Shown: piece after piece, positions 1-8,177 of the stretch
Layout of the letters: the number at the start of each line of letters is the position of its first letter
Numbering within the stretch: the stretch's first letter is position 1
Assembly: GCA_963769905.1 (NCBI GenBank)
Contig: CAVYNG010000002.1
Coordinates: 620,001 to 684,000 of the forward strand
Source: Bog-756 sp963769905
Lineage (GTDB): Bacteria; Actinomycetota; Acidimicrobiia; Acidimicrobiales; RAAP-2
Length of the DNA: 64,000 nucleotides
Reading direction: 5' to 3'
Position numbers and translations under genes: made by a program
The notes under the pieces: generated by a model
Seen by the model: the letters and a program-made list of their open reading frames with translations, nothing else
Told to the model about the DNA's origin: nothing
Databases searched by the model: none

Positions 1-111
1 CCATCCCTCCCCGAGCTCGGCCGCGGCGCGCCGGGCGAGCTCGTGCTCGTAGACCTGCTGGCCCATCGGCTCGGGCACCGCGAGCGTGACGAGCGCCAGG
101 CGGACGGTCAC
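1..111 (-). CDS. Partial glycosyltransferase-like N-terminus
   Basis: The reverse strand reads from a GTG at 111 to the window edge with no stop, giving 37 residues that begin VTVRLALVTLAVPEP and continue MGQQVYEHELARRAAAELG. A short hydrophobic strand followed by a helix rich in E, R and A is the usual opening of GT-B fold glycosyltransferases (family 4 type). Only this opening is visible, so the function is a guess from its style. It is divergent from the phosphatase-like gene that starts at 187, leaving 75 bp for both promoters. It could equally be another Rossmann-like enzyme. Confidence 0.4.
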   Translation of the reverse strand, partial: MTVRLALVTLAVPEPMGQQVYEHELARRAAAELGEGW

Positions 112-186
112 CCGCGCCGCGACCCGCGCACCCGGCCCCGGCTGCGACCGCGAACGGCTCTTGCCGAGACGGTGGCCGGAGCGCGC

Positions 187-921
187 ATGAGCCACGTTAC
201 CGTCCTGCACCTGCGGCTCCAGAGGGTCGCCGCCGCTTCAGCCGCGTGGACCGGTACCGTCGCGCGGGTGGATCCGGGGGGCGCGGACGACCGGACAGTG
301 AGGGAGAGGATCGCCGCGGTCGAGATCGCGGTCGGCGCGGTCCTCGTCGTGTTGGTCGCGCTCGGTGGCGCTTACTTCGCGTGGCGCCCCGGGTCGGGGA
401 CGGTCGACGGCTGGTTCTTCGACCTCTTTCCCAGCACGAAGAACGGGGTGTTCACCTCGGTCACCGCGCTGCGCCAACCGTGGTTCGTGATCGCCGGGTC
501 CGTCGTCGCCTGCGCGGTCACCGTCACCCGCGACCTGCCCCGCGCCCTCGCCTGTCTCGTCGGCCCACCGGCCGCGCTCGTGGCCGCCGAGCTCGTCGCC
601 AAGCCACTCGTGGGTCGGACGCTCGGGGGGACGCTCTCGTACCCGTCCGGGTCGACGGTCGGCGCGGCAGCCCTCGCGTGCGCGGTGGTGCTCGCGACCC
701 CTCCGGCCTGGAGGCTGGTCTCGCTGGTGGTCGGGTCGCTGTACGCGCTCTGGATGACCTCCGCGGTCGTGGCGATCGGCTGGCACTACCCGACCGATGC
801 CTTCGCCGGTCTCGCACTCGGGGTCGGCACCGTGCTCCTCGCCGACGGGCTCGCCAGGCGGACGGCCGACGCGCTGGCCGCTTTCAGGGCCACAGGCGGC
901 GCGCGCTCGCGTCAGGGCTGA
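187..921 (+). CDS. PAP2-superfamily membrane phosphatase-like protein
   Basis: A membrane protein of about 244 residues with roughly five hydrophobic segments. It keeps parts of the PAP2 (type 2 phosphatidic acid phosphatase) signature: KPLVGR near residue 139, a PSGS motif near 153 where PSGH is usual, and WHYPTD near 199 with the second catalytic His and the Asp. Enzymes of this family remove phosphate from lipid phosphates at the membrane. Replacement of the PSGH histidine by Ser may lower or alter activity. The ATG at 187 has GGAG just upstream; a GTG at 298 would give a shorter protein that still contains all membrane segments. Confidence 0.7.
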   Translation: MSHVTVLHLRLQRVAAASAAWTGTVARVDPGGADDRTVRERIAAVEIAVGAVLVVLVALGGAYFAWRPGSGTVDGWFFDLFPSTKNGVFTSVTALRQPWFVIAGSVVACAVTVTRDLPRALACLVGPPAALVAAELVAKPLVGRTLGGTLSYPSGSTVGAAALACAVVLATPPAWRLVSLVVGSLYALWMTSAVVAIGWHYPTDAFAGLALGVGTVLLADGLARRTADALAAFRATGGARSRQG

Positions 922-937
922 CCCGCTCGGGTTCTGT

Positions 938-1267
938 TCAGGCCTCGTCGGCCGGCGGTGAGGCCGGAGGCGGCGGGTCGCCGCGGACGACCGCCACCGT
1001 GCGCGCCGGATCGTCCGGGTCGAGTCGCACCACGAACGGCGCGTCGTCGTCCTCCGGCTCGCCGGCGGCCTCGACCACGATCGCCGGCTCCTGCTTCGGC
1101 CGGTCGAGCGCGTGCTGGAGCCCGAGCGCGACCCCGGTGAGCACGGCTCCGGTGGCCGAGCGCTTCCGCCACCGGTCGAAGCGCAGCGAGTCGTGCGTGT
1201 CCGAGCCGTCGTCGGCCCATTCCTCGCCGGCGTCGTCGCCGATGGCTGGAGGAGGAGCTTCGCTCAC
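938..1267 (-). CDS. Conserved hypothetical acidic protein
   Basis: A 109-residue protein starting at a GTG (1267-1265). The N-terminus is acidic, the middle holds a basic stretch FDRWRKRSATGAVLTG followed by a weakly hydrophobic helix, and the C-terminus is Pro/Asp rich and ends PPPPASPPADEA. I do not recognise a family. The gene is divergent from the DtxR-type regulator at 1343 with 75 bp between them, an arrangement in which the regulator could also control this gene. Composition matches the neighbouring core genes, so there is no sign of recent transfer. Confidence 0.55.
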   Translation of the reverse strand: MSEAPPPAIGDDAGEEWADDGSDTHDSLRFDRWRKRSATGAVLTGVALGLQHALDRPKQEPAIVVEAAGEPEDDDAPFVVRLDPDDPARTVAVVRGDPPPPASPPADEA

Positions 1268-1328
1268 GGACCCACGGTAGCGGTCGCCGGGACGCGACGG
1301 CTCCGATCCGTCCGAAGGGACGGTGCCG

Positions 1329-1334
1329 TAGGAT
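1329..1334 (+). promoter_or_regulatory. -10 element (TAGGAT), likely leaderless start
   Basis: TAGGAT lies 8 bases before the ATG at 1343, and no Shine-Dalgarno sequence is visible. With a TAnnnT -10 in this place transcription would begin at or next to the start codon. No good -35 is seen. Confidence 0.35.
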
Positions 1335-1342
1335 CGTCGGCG

Positions 1343-2002
1343 ATGCTTGACCGATACCACCCACCGGTCGAGGAGTACCTCGAGACGATCTTTGCGCTCG
1401 AGGAGGAGGGCATCCCGGTCATCCAGGCGAGGTTGGCCGAGCGCCTCGGCAAGGCGGCGCCCTCGGTGTCGGAGATGCTCGACCGCCTCGAGTCCGACGG
1501 TCTGATCGCCCGCAGCGCGCGCCAGATCACCATGACCAGGAAGGGTGCGGCACTCGCGGCGGGTGTGGTGCGCAAGCATCGGCTCGCCGAGCGACTCCTG
1601 GTCGACGTGATCGGTCTCGACTGGGACAAGGCACACGCCGAGGCCGGCCGCTGGGAGCACGTGATCTCCGACGACGTCGAGGAGCGCCTGGTGGTCCTGC
1701 TCGGGAACCCGACCACCTGCCCCCACGGCAACCCCATCCCGGGCGTCGAGCGCATCGGCCCGGAGCAGCGCCGCCTCGCCGAGGCCCAGCCGGGTGAACG
1801 CATCCGCCTCGAGCGGATCACCGAGAGCGTCGAGCACGACGCCGAATGCCTCTCCTACCTCGGGGACCATGGGCTGACCCCGGGCATCACCGCCCGCATC
1901 GAGGCCCGGGCCCCGGACGGCACCTTGACCCTCGCGATCGACGGCGCGACCGTCGCCCTCGGTCCGGCGATGACCCGCCGGATGTACGTCGCGTCGGCCT
2001 GA
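1343..2002 (+). CDS. DtxR/IdeR/MntR-family metal-dependent repressor
   Basis: A 219-residue DNA-binding repressor of the DtxR family, which senses Fe(II) or Mn(II). The N-terminal winged helix (about 1-65) and dimer/metal domain (65-140) align well with DtxR: His79, Glu83, His98, Glu105 and His106 are all kept, within HRLAE and RWEHVIS. A C-terminal SH3-like (FeoA) domain spans about 145-219. Two ligands of the primary iron site differ: the position matching DtxR Met10 is Glu11, and that matching Cys102 is Gly102. Loss of the sulfur ligands suggests a changed metal preference, possibly Mn(II); this is inference. Start ATG fits the family start exactly. Confidence 0.88.
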   Translation: MLDRYHPPVEEYLETIFALEEEGIPVIQARLAERLGKAAPSVSEMLDRLESDGLIARSARQITMTRKGAALAAGVVRKHRLAERLLVDVIGLDWDKAHAEAGRWEHVISDDVEERLVVLLGNPTTCPHGNPIPGVERIGPEQRRLAEAQPGERIRLERITESVEHDAECLSYLGDHGLTPGITARIEARAPDGTLTLAIDGATVALGPAMTRRMYVASA

Positions 2003-2094
2003 CCGGACGCCCATCGGCCGCAGATCGGGCCCCTGACCAGGTCGTCACCGGCTCCTTCCTGCCGGCGCCGCGCACGATGGAAGCCCGAGAGGGG

Positions 2095-2121
2095 TCAGCA
2101 CTCACTAGAGTGGAGTGCCAG
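2095..2121 (+). promoter_or_regulatory. CIRCE operator upstream of hrcA
   Basis: The inverted repeat GCACTC-N9-GAGTGC, within TCAGCACTC and GAGTGCCAG, closely matches the CIRCE consensus (TTAGCACTC-N9-GAGTGCTAA). It is about 57 bp before the hrcA start, so HrcA very likely represses its own operon here and releases it on heat stress. Confidence 0.88.
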
Positions 2122-2177
2122 CACCTCCCCGGACGGGCCGCGGCGGCCGGTTGCGGCCGACGGGCCGAGGCGGGCCG

Positions 2178-3248
2178 ATGGAGACGATGACCACGACCGA
2201 CGAAACCCGAGGCGCTCAGACCGACCCCGCGGGAGGGGCGCTCGAGCCGCGCAAGGCGGCCATCCTCAACGCGGTGGTCGCCGAGTACATCGGCTCGGCG
2301 CAGCCGGTCGGCTCCCAGCACGTGGTCGACGCGCCCGGGGTGAGCGTGTCGTCTGCCACCGTCCGCTCGGACATGGCCGCGTTGGAGCGCGACGGGTATC
2401 TCGTCCAGCCCCACACCAGCGCCGGACGCGTCCCGACCGACAAGGGCTACCGGTTCTTCGTCGACCACCTCGGTGGCAATGGCACTCTCGATCCGGTGGG
2501 GCGTCAGCAGGTCCGGTACTTCTTCGACCATGCGCACGGCGAGATCGAGATGATGCTCGAGAAGACATCGGGACTTCTCGCGGACCTCACCGACTGCACC
2601 GCGATGGTCCTCGGGCCCTCGCACGAGACCGCCAGCGTCCGCTCGGTGCAGCTGGTCGGCCTCGGCCCCCGTCTGGCCCTGCTGGTCGTCGTGCTCGCCG
2701 ACGGCGCCGTGCAGAAACAGTCCATCGAGCTTCCCGAAGAGGTCGACGAGGCGACACTCGCCGACGCGGACGCCGCGCTCTCGCGTCTTGCCGTCGGGCT
2801 TCCGCTCGCCAAGGTGCGGGCCAAGGCCCCGACGACCGCCGACGGCCGGACCGACGCGCTGGTGGCGACCGGGCTCAAGGCCCTGCGCCAGCTCGGCCGG
2901 GACGAAGGGGGCGAGCAGCTCTTCGTCGGCGGTTCGTCGCGGATGGCCGCGGCCTTCGACGCGGTGGAGACGGTGCGCTCGGTCCTCACCATCCTCGAGC
3001 AACAGCTCGTCGTCGTGACACTCCTGCGCGACATCCTCGACGCCGGCCTGTCGGTCGCGATCGGGGCCGAGCACGGGGTCGAGCCGCTCGCGTCGTGCGC
3101 CATCGTGGTGATGCCTGTCTCGGCGGGCGGCACCGAGGCCGGGACGATCGGCCTCATCGGTCCGACCCGGATGAATTATCCCCTCGCGCTGGCGGCGGCC
3201 CGGGTGGTCGGCGACCGCCTCGGCGAGCGGCTGATCAGCGGGGCCTGA
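2178..3248 (+). CDS. hrcA: Heat-inducible transcription repressor HrcA
   Basis: A 356-residue HrcA. The N-terminal winged-helix domain includes the family hallmark GSQHVV and SSATVRSDMAALERDGYLVQP followed by HTSAGRVPTDKGYR, and the C-terminal GAF-like dimerisation domain ends at about residue 350. HrcA binds CIRCE sites and needs GroEL to stay active; heat stress titrates GroEL away and derepresses chaperone genes. Its own CIRCE lies just upstream. dnaJ follows 19 bases downstream, so this is an hrcA-dnaJ operon as in many actinobacteria. ATG at 2178 is used; a second ATG at 2187 is possible and has GGAG close to it. Confidence 0.95.
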   Translation: METMTTTDETRGAQTDPAGGALEPRKAAILNAVVAEYIGSAQPVGSQHVVDAPGVSVSSATVRSDMAALERDGYLVQPHTSAGRVPTDKGYRFFVDHLGGNGTLDPVGRQQVRYFFDHAHGEIEMMLEKTSGLLADLTDCTAMVLGPSHETASVRSVQLVGLGPRLALLVVVLADGAVQKQSIELPEEVDEATLADADAALSRLAVGLPLAKVRAKAPTTADGRTDALVATGLKALRQLGRDEGGEQLFVGGSSRMAAAFDAVETVRSVLTILEQQLVVVTLLRDILDAGLSVAIGAEHGVEPLASCAIVVMPVSAGGTEAGTIGLIGPTRMNYPLALAAARVVGDRLGERLISGA

Positions 3249-3267
3249 TGAACGGACGAGCGAACCG

Positions 3268-4389
3268 GTGACCACCCGCGATCTCTACGAGGTCCTCGGC
3301 GTCGGACGTGACGCGACCGACGAGGAGCTCAAACGCGCCTACCGGGCGAAGGCGCGCGAGTTCCACCCGGACAGCGGCGCGGAGTCCGACGAGCAGTTCA
3401 AAGAGGTGAGCCTCGCCTACGAGGTCCTGAAGGACCCCGAGCGGCGGTCCCGCTACGACCGCTTCGGCGTCGACGGCGTGTTCGGCCCTGCCGCGGGAGC
3501 CCAGGGCGATCCGTTCGGCGGCAGCCTGGCCGACCTTTTCGATGCCTTCTTCAGTGGGATGAGCGGCGCCGGCGGCGGTCGGCGCCGCACCGGTCCGGTT
3601 CCGGGGCCCGATGCCGAGCTCGTGCTCCGGCTCGCCTTCCGCGACGCGGTCTTCGGGGTCCAGCAGCACGTGGAGGTGCACACTCCGGTCCATTGCGAGA
3701 CCTGCGGGGGATCGGGTGCGGCACCGGGCACCGCACCGGTCCGCTGTCCGGAGTGCCAGGGGGCCGGCGAAGTCCGGCGGGTCCGTCAGTCGATCCTCGG
3801 TCAGGTGATCACCGCGTCGCCCTGCACTCGGTGCCAGGGGACCGGGCAGCACGTGGAGCACCCGTGCGTCGAGTGCCGTGGAGAGGGCCGCCGGATGGAG
3901 GACCGCACGCTGACCGTCGACATTCCTGCCGGCGTCGACGACGGTTCCACGCTGCGCCTGGCGGGCCACGGGCCTGCCGGCTTCCGCGGGGGCCCGAACG
4001 GTGCGCTGTTCGTGCACGTCACGGTCGAGCCCGACGACGTCTTCGAGCGGTCGGGCATCGACCTCCACGCGGAGGTGCACGTCCCGATGACGATGGCTGC
4101 CCTCGGGGGCACGGTGGCCTTCGAGACCCTCGACGACACCCAGGACCTGGCGGTGGCGGCCGAGACCCAGAGCGGTGCCGTGCTCCAGCTCAAGGGTCAG
4201 GGGGTGCCCCGGCTGAAGGGGCGCGGCCGCGGCGACCTCTTCGTCCACCTGCAGGTCGACACGCCGACCGAGCTCGACGAGCGCCAACGGGAGCTGCTCG
4301 TCGGTCTGGCCGATGCCCGAGGCGAGGAGCTCGGCGAGCCGCCGCGCGGCGACGGGCTCTTCTCGAAGCTGCGGTCGGCCCTCCACTGA
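3268..4389 (+). CDS. dnaJ: Chaperone protein DnaJ
   Basis: A 373-residue type I DnaJ (Hsp40), co-chaperone of DnaK. In order: J domain (1-70) with the HPD motif at residues 33-35, a short G/F-like linker (PFGGSLADLFDAFF), the zinc domain with four CxxC pairs (CETCGG near 143, CPECQG, CTRCQG, CVECRG), and the two substrate-binding beta domains. Start is a GTG, placed so that the J domain begins TTRDLYEVLGV. It sits in the hrcA operon and should be induced by heat through CIRCE. No dnaK or grpE is in the window. Confidence 0.96.
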   Translation: MTTRDLYEVLGVGRDATDEELKRAYRAKAREFHPDSGAESDEQFKEVSLAYEVLKDPERRSRYDRFGVDGVFGPAAGAQGDPFGGSLADLFDAFFSGMSGAGGGRRRTGPVPGPDAELVLRLAFRDAVFGVQQHVEVHTPVHCETCGGSGAAPGTAPVRCPECQGAGEVRRVRQSILGQVITASPCTRCQGTGQHVEHPCVECRGEGRRMEDRTLTVDIPAGVDDGSTLRLAGHGPAGFRGGPNGALFVHVTVEPDDVFERSGIDLHAEVHVPMTMAALGGTVAFETLDDTQDLAVAAETQSGAVLQLKGQGVPRLKGRGRGDLFVHLQVDTPTELDERQRELLVGLADARGEELGEPPRGDGLFSKLRSALH

Positions 4390-4391
4390 TC

Positions 4392-5159
4392 GTGGCGGCC
4401 GGCCCGGGCCACGGCGTGCCGGGTCGGGCCCCCGATCCCCGTCTCACCCGCGCCGCGGCCATGGTGTTCGTCGAGGATCCGAGCGCACCGGTGCTCGACG
4501 ACGAGGACGTGCACCACTTGGCCGACGTGCTGCGCCTTCGCCCCGGTGAGACGGTCGTCGCCTGCGACGGCCGGGGCACCTGGACGCTCTGCCGGTTCCG
4601 GGGTGCGCGAGCGGGCTCCGGCGACTCCTCGGCGGCGCTCGCGGTCGACGTGGACCCGGTGACCGAGCAGAAGAGCTCGCCGGCGATCGTCATCGCGTTC
4701 GCGCCGGTGAAGGGCGACCGCCCCGAGTGGGTCGTCCAGAAGCTCACCGAGCTCGGGGTCGACCGGATGGTCCCGATCCGGACGGCTCGCTCGGTCGTCC
4801 GGTGGGAGGGCGCGCGTGCGACCCGCTCGTACGAGCGTCTCTGCCGGGTGGCCCGTGAGGCGGCCGCCCAGTGCCGCCGGACCTGGCTCCCGGTGATCGA
4901 AGCGGTCACCCCGCTCGAGGGCCTCGCCGACGTGGTCGGGAGCGAACCGGTCCTCGCGTGGCCCGGTGGTGCGCCGCCCTCACTCGAACATCCCTTCGTG
5001 GTCGTCGGGCCCGAGGGCGGCTGGGAAGACGACGAGCTGGCCCGCTTCGTCGGGGAGGTCGGCCTCGGCCCGACCGTGCTCCGTTCCGAGACTGCGGCGC
5101 TCGCCGCGGGGGCTCTCTTGTGCGGATTGCGGAGCGGTCTGGCCGGATCGCTTGCATAA
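4392..5159 (+). CDS. rsmE: 16S rRNA (uracil-1498-N3)-methyltransferase RsmE
   Basis: A SPOUT-fold methyltransferase of about 255 residues that methylates U1498 of 16S rRNA in the assembled 30S subunit. The N-terminal PUA-like domain contains HHLADVLRLRPGE, and the knotted SAM-binding end has the family signatures VVVGPEGGWEDDEL and VLRSETAALAAGALL. It starts 2 bases after the dnaJ stop, consistent with the common dnaJ-rsmE pairing. The start is uncertain: GTG 4392 is used, and GTG 4416 would remove eight residues ahead of the conserved FVEDP opening. Confidence 0.93.
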   Translation: MAAGPGHGVPGRAPDPRLTRAAAMVFVEDPSAPVLDDEDVHHLADVLRLRPGETVVACDGRGTWTLCRFRGARAGSGDSSAALAVDVDPVTEQKSSPAIVIAFAPVKGDRPEWVVQKLTELGVDRMVPIRTARSVVRWEGARATRSYERLCRVAREAAAQCRRTWLPVIEAVTPLEGLADVVGSEPVLAWPGGAPPSLEHPFVVVGPEGGWEDDELARFVGEVGLGPTVLRSETAALAAGALLCGLRSGLAGSLA

Positions 5160-5311
5160 CCACGCTGCGTGAGCAAGACTACACAGAGAGGCAGGACCAT
5201 CCGGGTGAGCAGGTCGGAAGGCTCCCAGAGTGTCGGGGTGGCACAGGACCTGCGCGTTCGGCAGAAGCCGAAGCTCGAGGGGCGAAACCAAGGGGAGCAG
5301 CGGAGGTTGAG

Positions 5312-5908
5312 ATGTCGGTAATGGACAAGAGCCTCGACGTGATCGACGACGAGGACGAACAAGAAGAGGCGGCACGGATCGCCTACGCCCGAGCGGTCGG
5401 CTCGAGGCTGCGGGCGATGCGCAAGCAGATGCGGCTCTCCCTTCAGGCCGTCGAGGCCATGTCGGAGCAGGAGTTCAAGGCTTCGGTGCTCGGTGCCTAC
5501 GAGCGCGGGGAACGGGCTATCTCGGTGCCGCGCCTCCAGCGCCTCGCCAAGCTCTACGACGTGCCGGTCGACCAGCTCCTTCCTCCCGACGATGGCGCGG
5601 CCACCCGGTGGGGTGGCAACGGCCACGGCGACGAGGTGGTCCCGCTCGCCGCTCGCCGCGCGATCCAGGCCGGGGCCGGCGCGGAGAAGATCGCGATCGA
5701 CCTGACCAAGCTGCACACGGTGAGCGGCCCCGAGCGCGACCTGCTCCGCCGGTTCCTCAGCATGATCCAGGTCCACCGCCAGGACTTCAATGGCCGGATG
5801 ATCACCATCCGTGCCGAGGACGTGCGCGCGATCGCGTGCCTGTTCGGCGTGACGCCGGACAACATGGGTGCGCGGCTCGACGAGCTCGGTCTCCTCGCCG
5901 ACGTGTGA
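5312..5908 (+). CDS. XRE-family (Cro/CI HTH) transcriptional regulator
   Basis: A 198-residue protein with a helix-turn-helix at about 25-90 (VGSRLRAMRKQMRLSLQAVE through VPRLQRLAKLYDVPVDQLLP). This is an atypical XRE domain in which the turn carries SEQEFKASVLGAYERGERAIS, the variant found in conserved actinobacterial regulators beside cell-division and sporulation genes. The C-terminal 100 residues look helical and may dimerise. A strong GGAGG lies 5 bases before the ATG. About 150 bp of non-coding DNA precedes it, so it probably has its own promoter. Target genes cannot be told from the sequence. Confidence 0.8.
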   Translation: MSVMDKSLDVIDDEDEQEEAARIAYARAVGSRLRAMRKQMRLSLQAVEAMSEQEFKASVLGAYERGERAISVPRLQRLAKLYDVPVDQLLPPDDGAATRWGGNGHGDEVVPLAARRAIQAGAGAEKIAIDLTKLHTVSGPERDLLRRFLSMIQVHRQDFNGRMITIRAEDVRAIACLFGVTPDNMGARLDELGLLADV

Positions 5909-5990
5909 TGGCCGGGCCGGCTCGGGTGGTGGAGACGGGACCGACGCACCAGCGGCGTCCCGTGGGACCCGACAGGACGGATGGCGGCCG

Positions 5991-6260
5991 GTGAGCGAGC
6001 GGATCCACTGGCTGAGCACCAAGGACGCGGCCCAGCGCCTGGGCATCACCCTGCGCAGCCTCTACCGGTTCATCGACGAGGGTGATCTCGTCGCGTACAA
6101 GTTCGGCCGCGTCATCCGGCTCCAGCAGAACGACGTGGAGCGCTTCATCGAGGCGAGCAGGATCGAGCCCGGCAGCCTCGAGCACCTCTATCCCGAGGTC
6201 AAGGGCAACGGCCGAGCCCCCCTACCACCGAAGGGTCTCTCGGCGACGACGGGGCGCTGA
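5991..6260 (+). CDS. Excisionase/MerR-like HTH DNA-binding protein
   Basis: An 89-residue protein whose residues 5-58 form a winged helix of the HTH_17 (excisionase, BldC-like) type: WLSTKDAAQRLGITLRSLYR, then DEGDLVAYKFGRVIRLQQND and VERFIEASR. Such proteins bind DNA as small architectural or regulatory factors; actinobacterial relatives include developmental regulators. It lies between the XRE regulator and the HIT gene in one direction. The GTG start has GGACGG about 7 bases ahead. The tail (62-89) is Pro/Gly rich and probably disordered. Confidence 0.75.
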   Translation: MSERIHWLSTKDAAQRLGITLRSLYRFIDEGDLVAYKFGRVIRLQQNDVERFIEASRIEPGSLEHLYPEVKGNGRAPLPPKGLSATTGR

Positions 6261-6268
6261 GCCGCCCG

Positions 6269-6619
6269 GTGGAAGACTGCCTGTTCTGTGGCATCGTCGC
6301 GGGCGAAGTGCCGGCCGACGTCGTCTACTCCGACGAGGACACGGTGGCTTTCCGGGACATCGCGCCCCAGGCGCCACTGCACGTGTTGGTCGTGCCGCGC
6401 CGCCACATCGTGAACGCCTCGACCCTCGAGCCCGGTGACGCAGAGGTGCTCGCCGCGATGGTCGCCACCGCGAACGCGGTGGCGGACACCGAGGGCTTCG
6501 CCACCGAGGACCGCGGCTACCGCTTGGTGATGAACGTCGGCGCCGACGCGCTCAACTCGGTGCCGCATCTCCACCTCCACGTGCTCGGCGGGCGGCGGTT
6601 CGACTGGCCCCCCGGCTGA
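6269..6619 (+). CDS. HIT-family (HinT-like) nucleotide hydrolase
   Basis: A 116-residue histidine-triad protein. The HxHxH signature is HLHLHVLGGRRF near the C-terminus, and the N-terminus CLFCGIVAGEVPAD with FRDIAPQAPLHVLVVPRRH is typical of HinT. These enzymes hydrolyse purine phosphoramidates and aminoacyl-adenylates. It starts (GTG) 8 bases after the preceding regulator gene, so they may be co-transcribed. Confidence 0.93.
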   Translation: MEDCLFCGIVAGEVPADVVYSDEDTVAFRDIAPQAPLHVLVVPRRHIVNASTLEPGDAEVLAAMVATANAVADTEGFATEDRGYRLVMNVGADALNSVPHLHLHVLGGRRFDWPPG

Positions 6620-6687
6620 GCCCCGCGGCGCCGCCCGGGGACGGAGCGGCCGTCCCCCCATCGGATCGACCTCCGGGGACCGCTGGT

Positions 6688-7674
6688 ATGGTCGGGCGCA
6701 GAACGCACGTGGCAGGCACCCAGGTCAAGATCCTCGTTCCGGGCAACCATCTCATGGCAGGCCTCCTCGGTCAGCGTGACGAGCTGCTCCGCCTGGTGGA
6801 GGGGGCCTTCGACGACGTGCACATCGCGGTGCGCGGCAACGAGATCTCCATCGAGGGGGACGGGGCGGAGCGGGTGGCCGCGCTCTTCGAGGAATTGATC
6901 ATCCTCCTCGAGTCCGGGCAGGGGCTCGACGCCGTCCAGGTGAACCGCACCATCGACATGATGCACGACGACGTGCGGCCCTCCGAGGTGCTCACCTCGG
7001 AGCTGCTCCGTTCGGCGCGCGGTCGTACCGTGCGCCCGAAGACCGCGGGCCAGAAGGCCTACGCCGACGCGATCGCGGCCAACACGGTGACCTTCGCCAT
7101 CGGGCCGGCCGGCACCGGCAAGTCCTACCTGGCGGTCGCGCTGGCGGTGCAGGCGCTGCAGGCCCGGCAGGTCAACCGCATCATCCTGACCCGTCCGGCC
7201 GTCGAGGCCGGGGAGCGCCTCGGCTTCCTGCCGGGGGACCTCATGGCCAAGGTCGACCCGTACCTCCGGCCCCTCTACGACGCGCTGCACGATCTGCTCG
7301 AGCCCGCCGGGGCGCAGCGCCTCATCGACCGCGGCGAGGTCGAGGTGGCGCCCCTCGCGTTCATGCGGGGGCGCACCCTGAACGACAGCTTCATCATCCT
7401 CGACGAGGCACAGAACACCAGCCCCGAGCAGATGAAGATGTTCCTCACCCGCATCGGCTTCGGGTCGAAGGCGGTGGTGACCGGTGACATCACCCAGATC
7501 GACGTACCGGGCGGGCGGTCGGGACTGGTCGGCCTCGAGCAGGTGCTCGCCGGCGTCGACAGCCTGGCCTTCGTCCATCTGGGCAAGCGGGACGTCGTCC
7601 GCCATCCTGTCGTGTTGGAGATCGTGGCGGCCTACGAGCGCCACGGACCCGACGTCGGCTCCTCGCAGCGGTGA
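6688..7674 (+). CDS. phoH: PhoH-like ATPase (YbeZ)
   Basis: A 328-residue P-loop ATPase of the PhoH family. The N-terminus QVKILVPGNHLMAGLLGQRD is a KH-like region, the Walker A GPAGTGKS is at about 139-146, and Walker B is FIILDEAQN. PhoH/YbeZ works with YbeY in rRNA processing and ribosome quality control, and ybeY follows here with a 4-base overlap. The ATG at 6688 has GGGGA about 8 bases ahead. However, TATGGT at 6687-6692 also looks like an extended -10, in which case a GTG at 6709 may be the true start. Confidence 0.93.
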   Translation: MVGRRTHVAGTQVKILVPGNHLMAGLLGQRDELLRLVEGAFDDVHIAVRGNEISIEGDGAERVAALFEELIILLESGQGLDAVQVNRTIDMMHDDVRPSEVLTSELLRSARGRTVRPKTAGQKAYADAIAANTVTFAIGPAGTGKSYLAVALAVQALQARQVNRIILTRPAVEAGERLGFLPGDLMAKVDPYLRPLYDALHDLLEPAGAQRLIDRGEVEVAPLAFMRGRTLNDSFIILDEAQNTSPEQMKMFLTRIGFGSKAVVTGDITQIDVPGGRSGLVGLEQVLAGVDSLAFVHLGKRDVVRHPVVLEIVAAYERHGPDVGSSQR

Positions 7675-8177
7675 CCATCGACGTCTTCGTCGCCGACGAG
7701 CAGTCGGACCATCCGGTCGCCGTGGATCGCTGGTCGGCGCTCGCGCGGGCGGTGCTCACCGCCGAGGGACTGCGCGACGACATGGAGATCTCGGTGCTGT
7801 TCGTCGACGAACCGGCGATGGCCGCTCTGAACGAGCGGTTCCTCGAGGAGGAGGGCCCGACCGACGTCCTCGCCTTTCCCATCGAGGACGAAGTCGACCG
7901 TGGCGGGCGCTCGCCCGACGAGGGCGGGACGGGTCCGACGTCGATGGAGCCCGACACCGCGGAGCACCTGCTCCTCGGCGACGTGGTCATCTGCCCGGCG
8001 GTGGCCGCGCGCAATGCGGTCGAGCACGGGGTCACCTTCGACGACGAGATCGCGCTGCTCGTCGTGCACGGGATCCTGCATCTCCTCGGCATGGACCACG
8101 CCGGCGACGCGGAGGCCGAGCGGATGGAGCGGCGCGAGCGGGAGCTGCTCGACCGTTACTACCGTCGCCCGGGATGA
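7671..8177 (+). CDS. ybeY: Endoribonuclease YbeY
   Basis: A 168-residue zinc-dependent endoribonuclease needed for 16S rRNA 3'-end maturation and 70S quality control. The metal triad is in HGILHLLGMDH (His133, His137, His143), preceded by the usual FLEEEGPTDVLAFP region. The GTG start overlaps the phoH stop (GTGA), and the stop overlaps the next ATG, so phoH, ybeY and the CBS protein are translationally coupled. An acidic/Gly insert of about 20 residues (near 75-95) between the two conserved blocks is longer than in E. coli. Confidence 0.95.
   Translation: MTIDVFVADEQSDHPVAVDRWSALARAVLTAEGLRDDMEISVLFVDEPAMAALNERFLEEEGPTDVLAFPIEDEVDRGGRSPDEGGTGPTSMEPDTAEHLLLGDVVICPAVAARNAVEHGVTFDDEIALLVVHGILHLLGMDHAGDAEAERMERRERELLDRYYRRPG

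Noticed and set aside
4190..6049. Very long reverse-strand open frame (619 codons) across rsmE and the two HTH genes
   Set aside because: It is a frame shadow in high-GC DNA: Arg/Ser/Pro-rich with no domains, while the plus-strand genes are clear.
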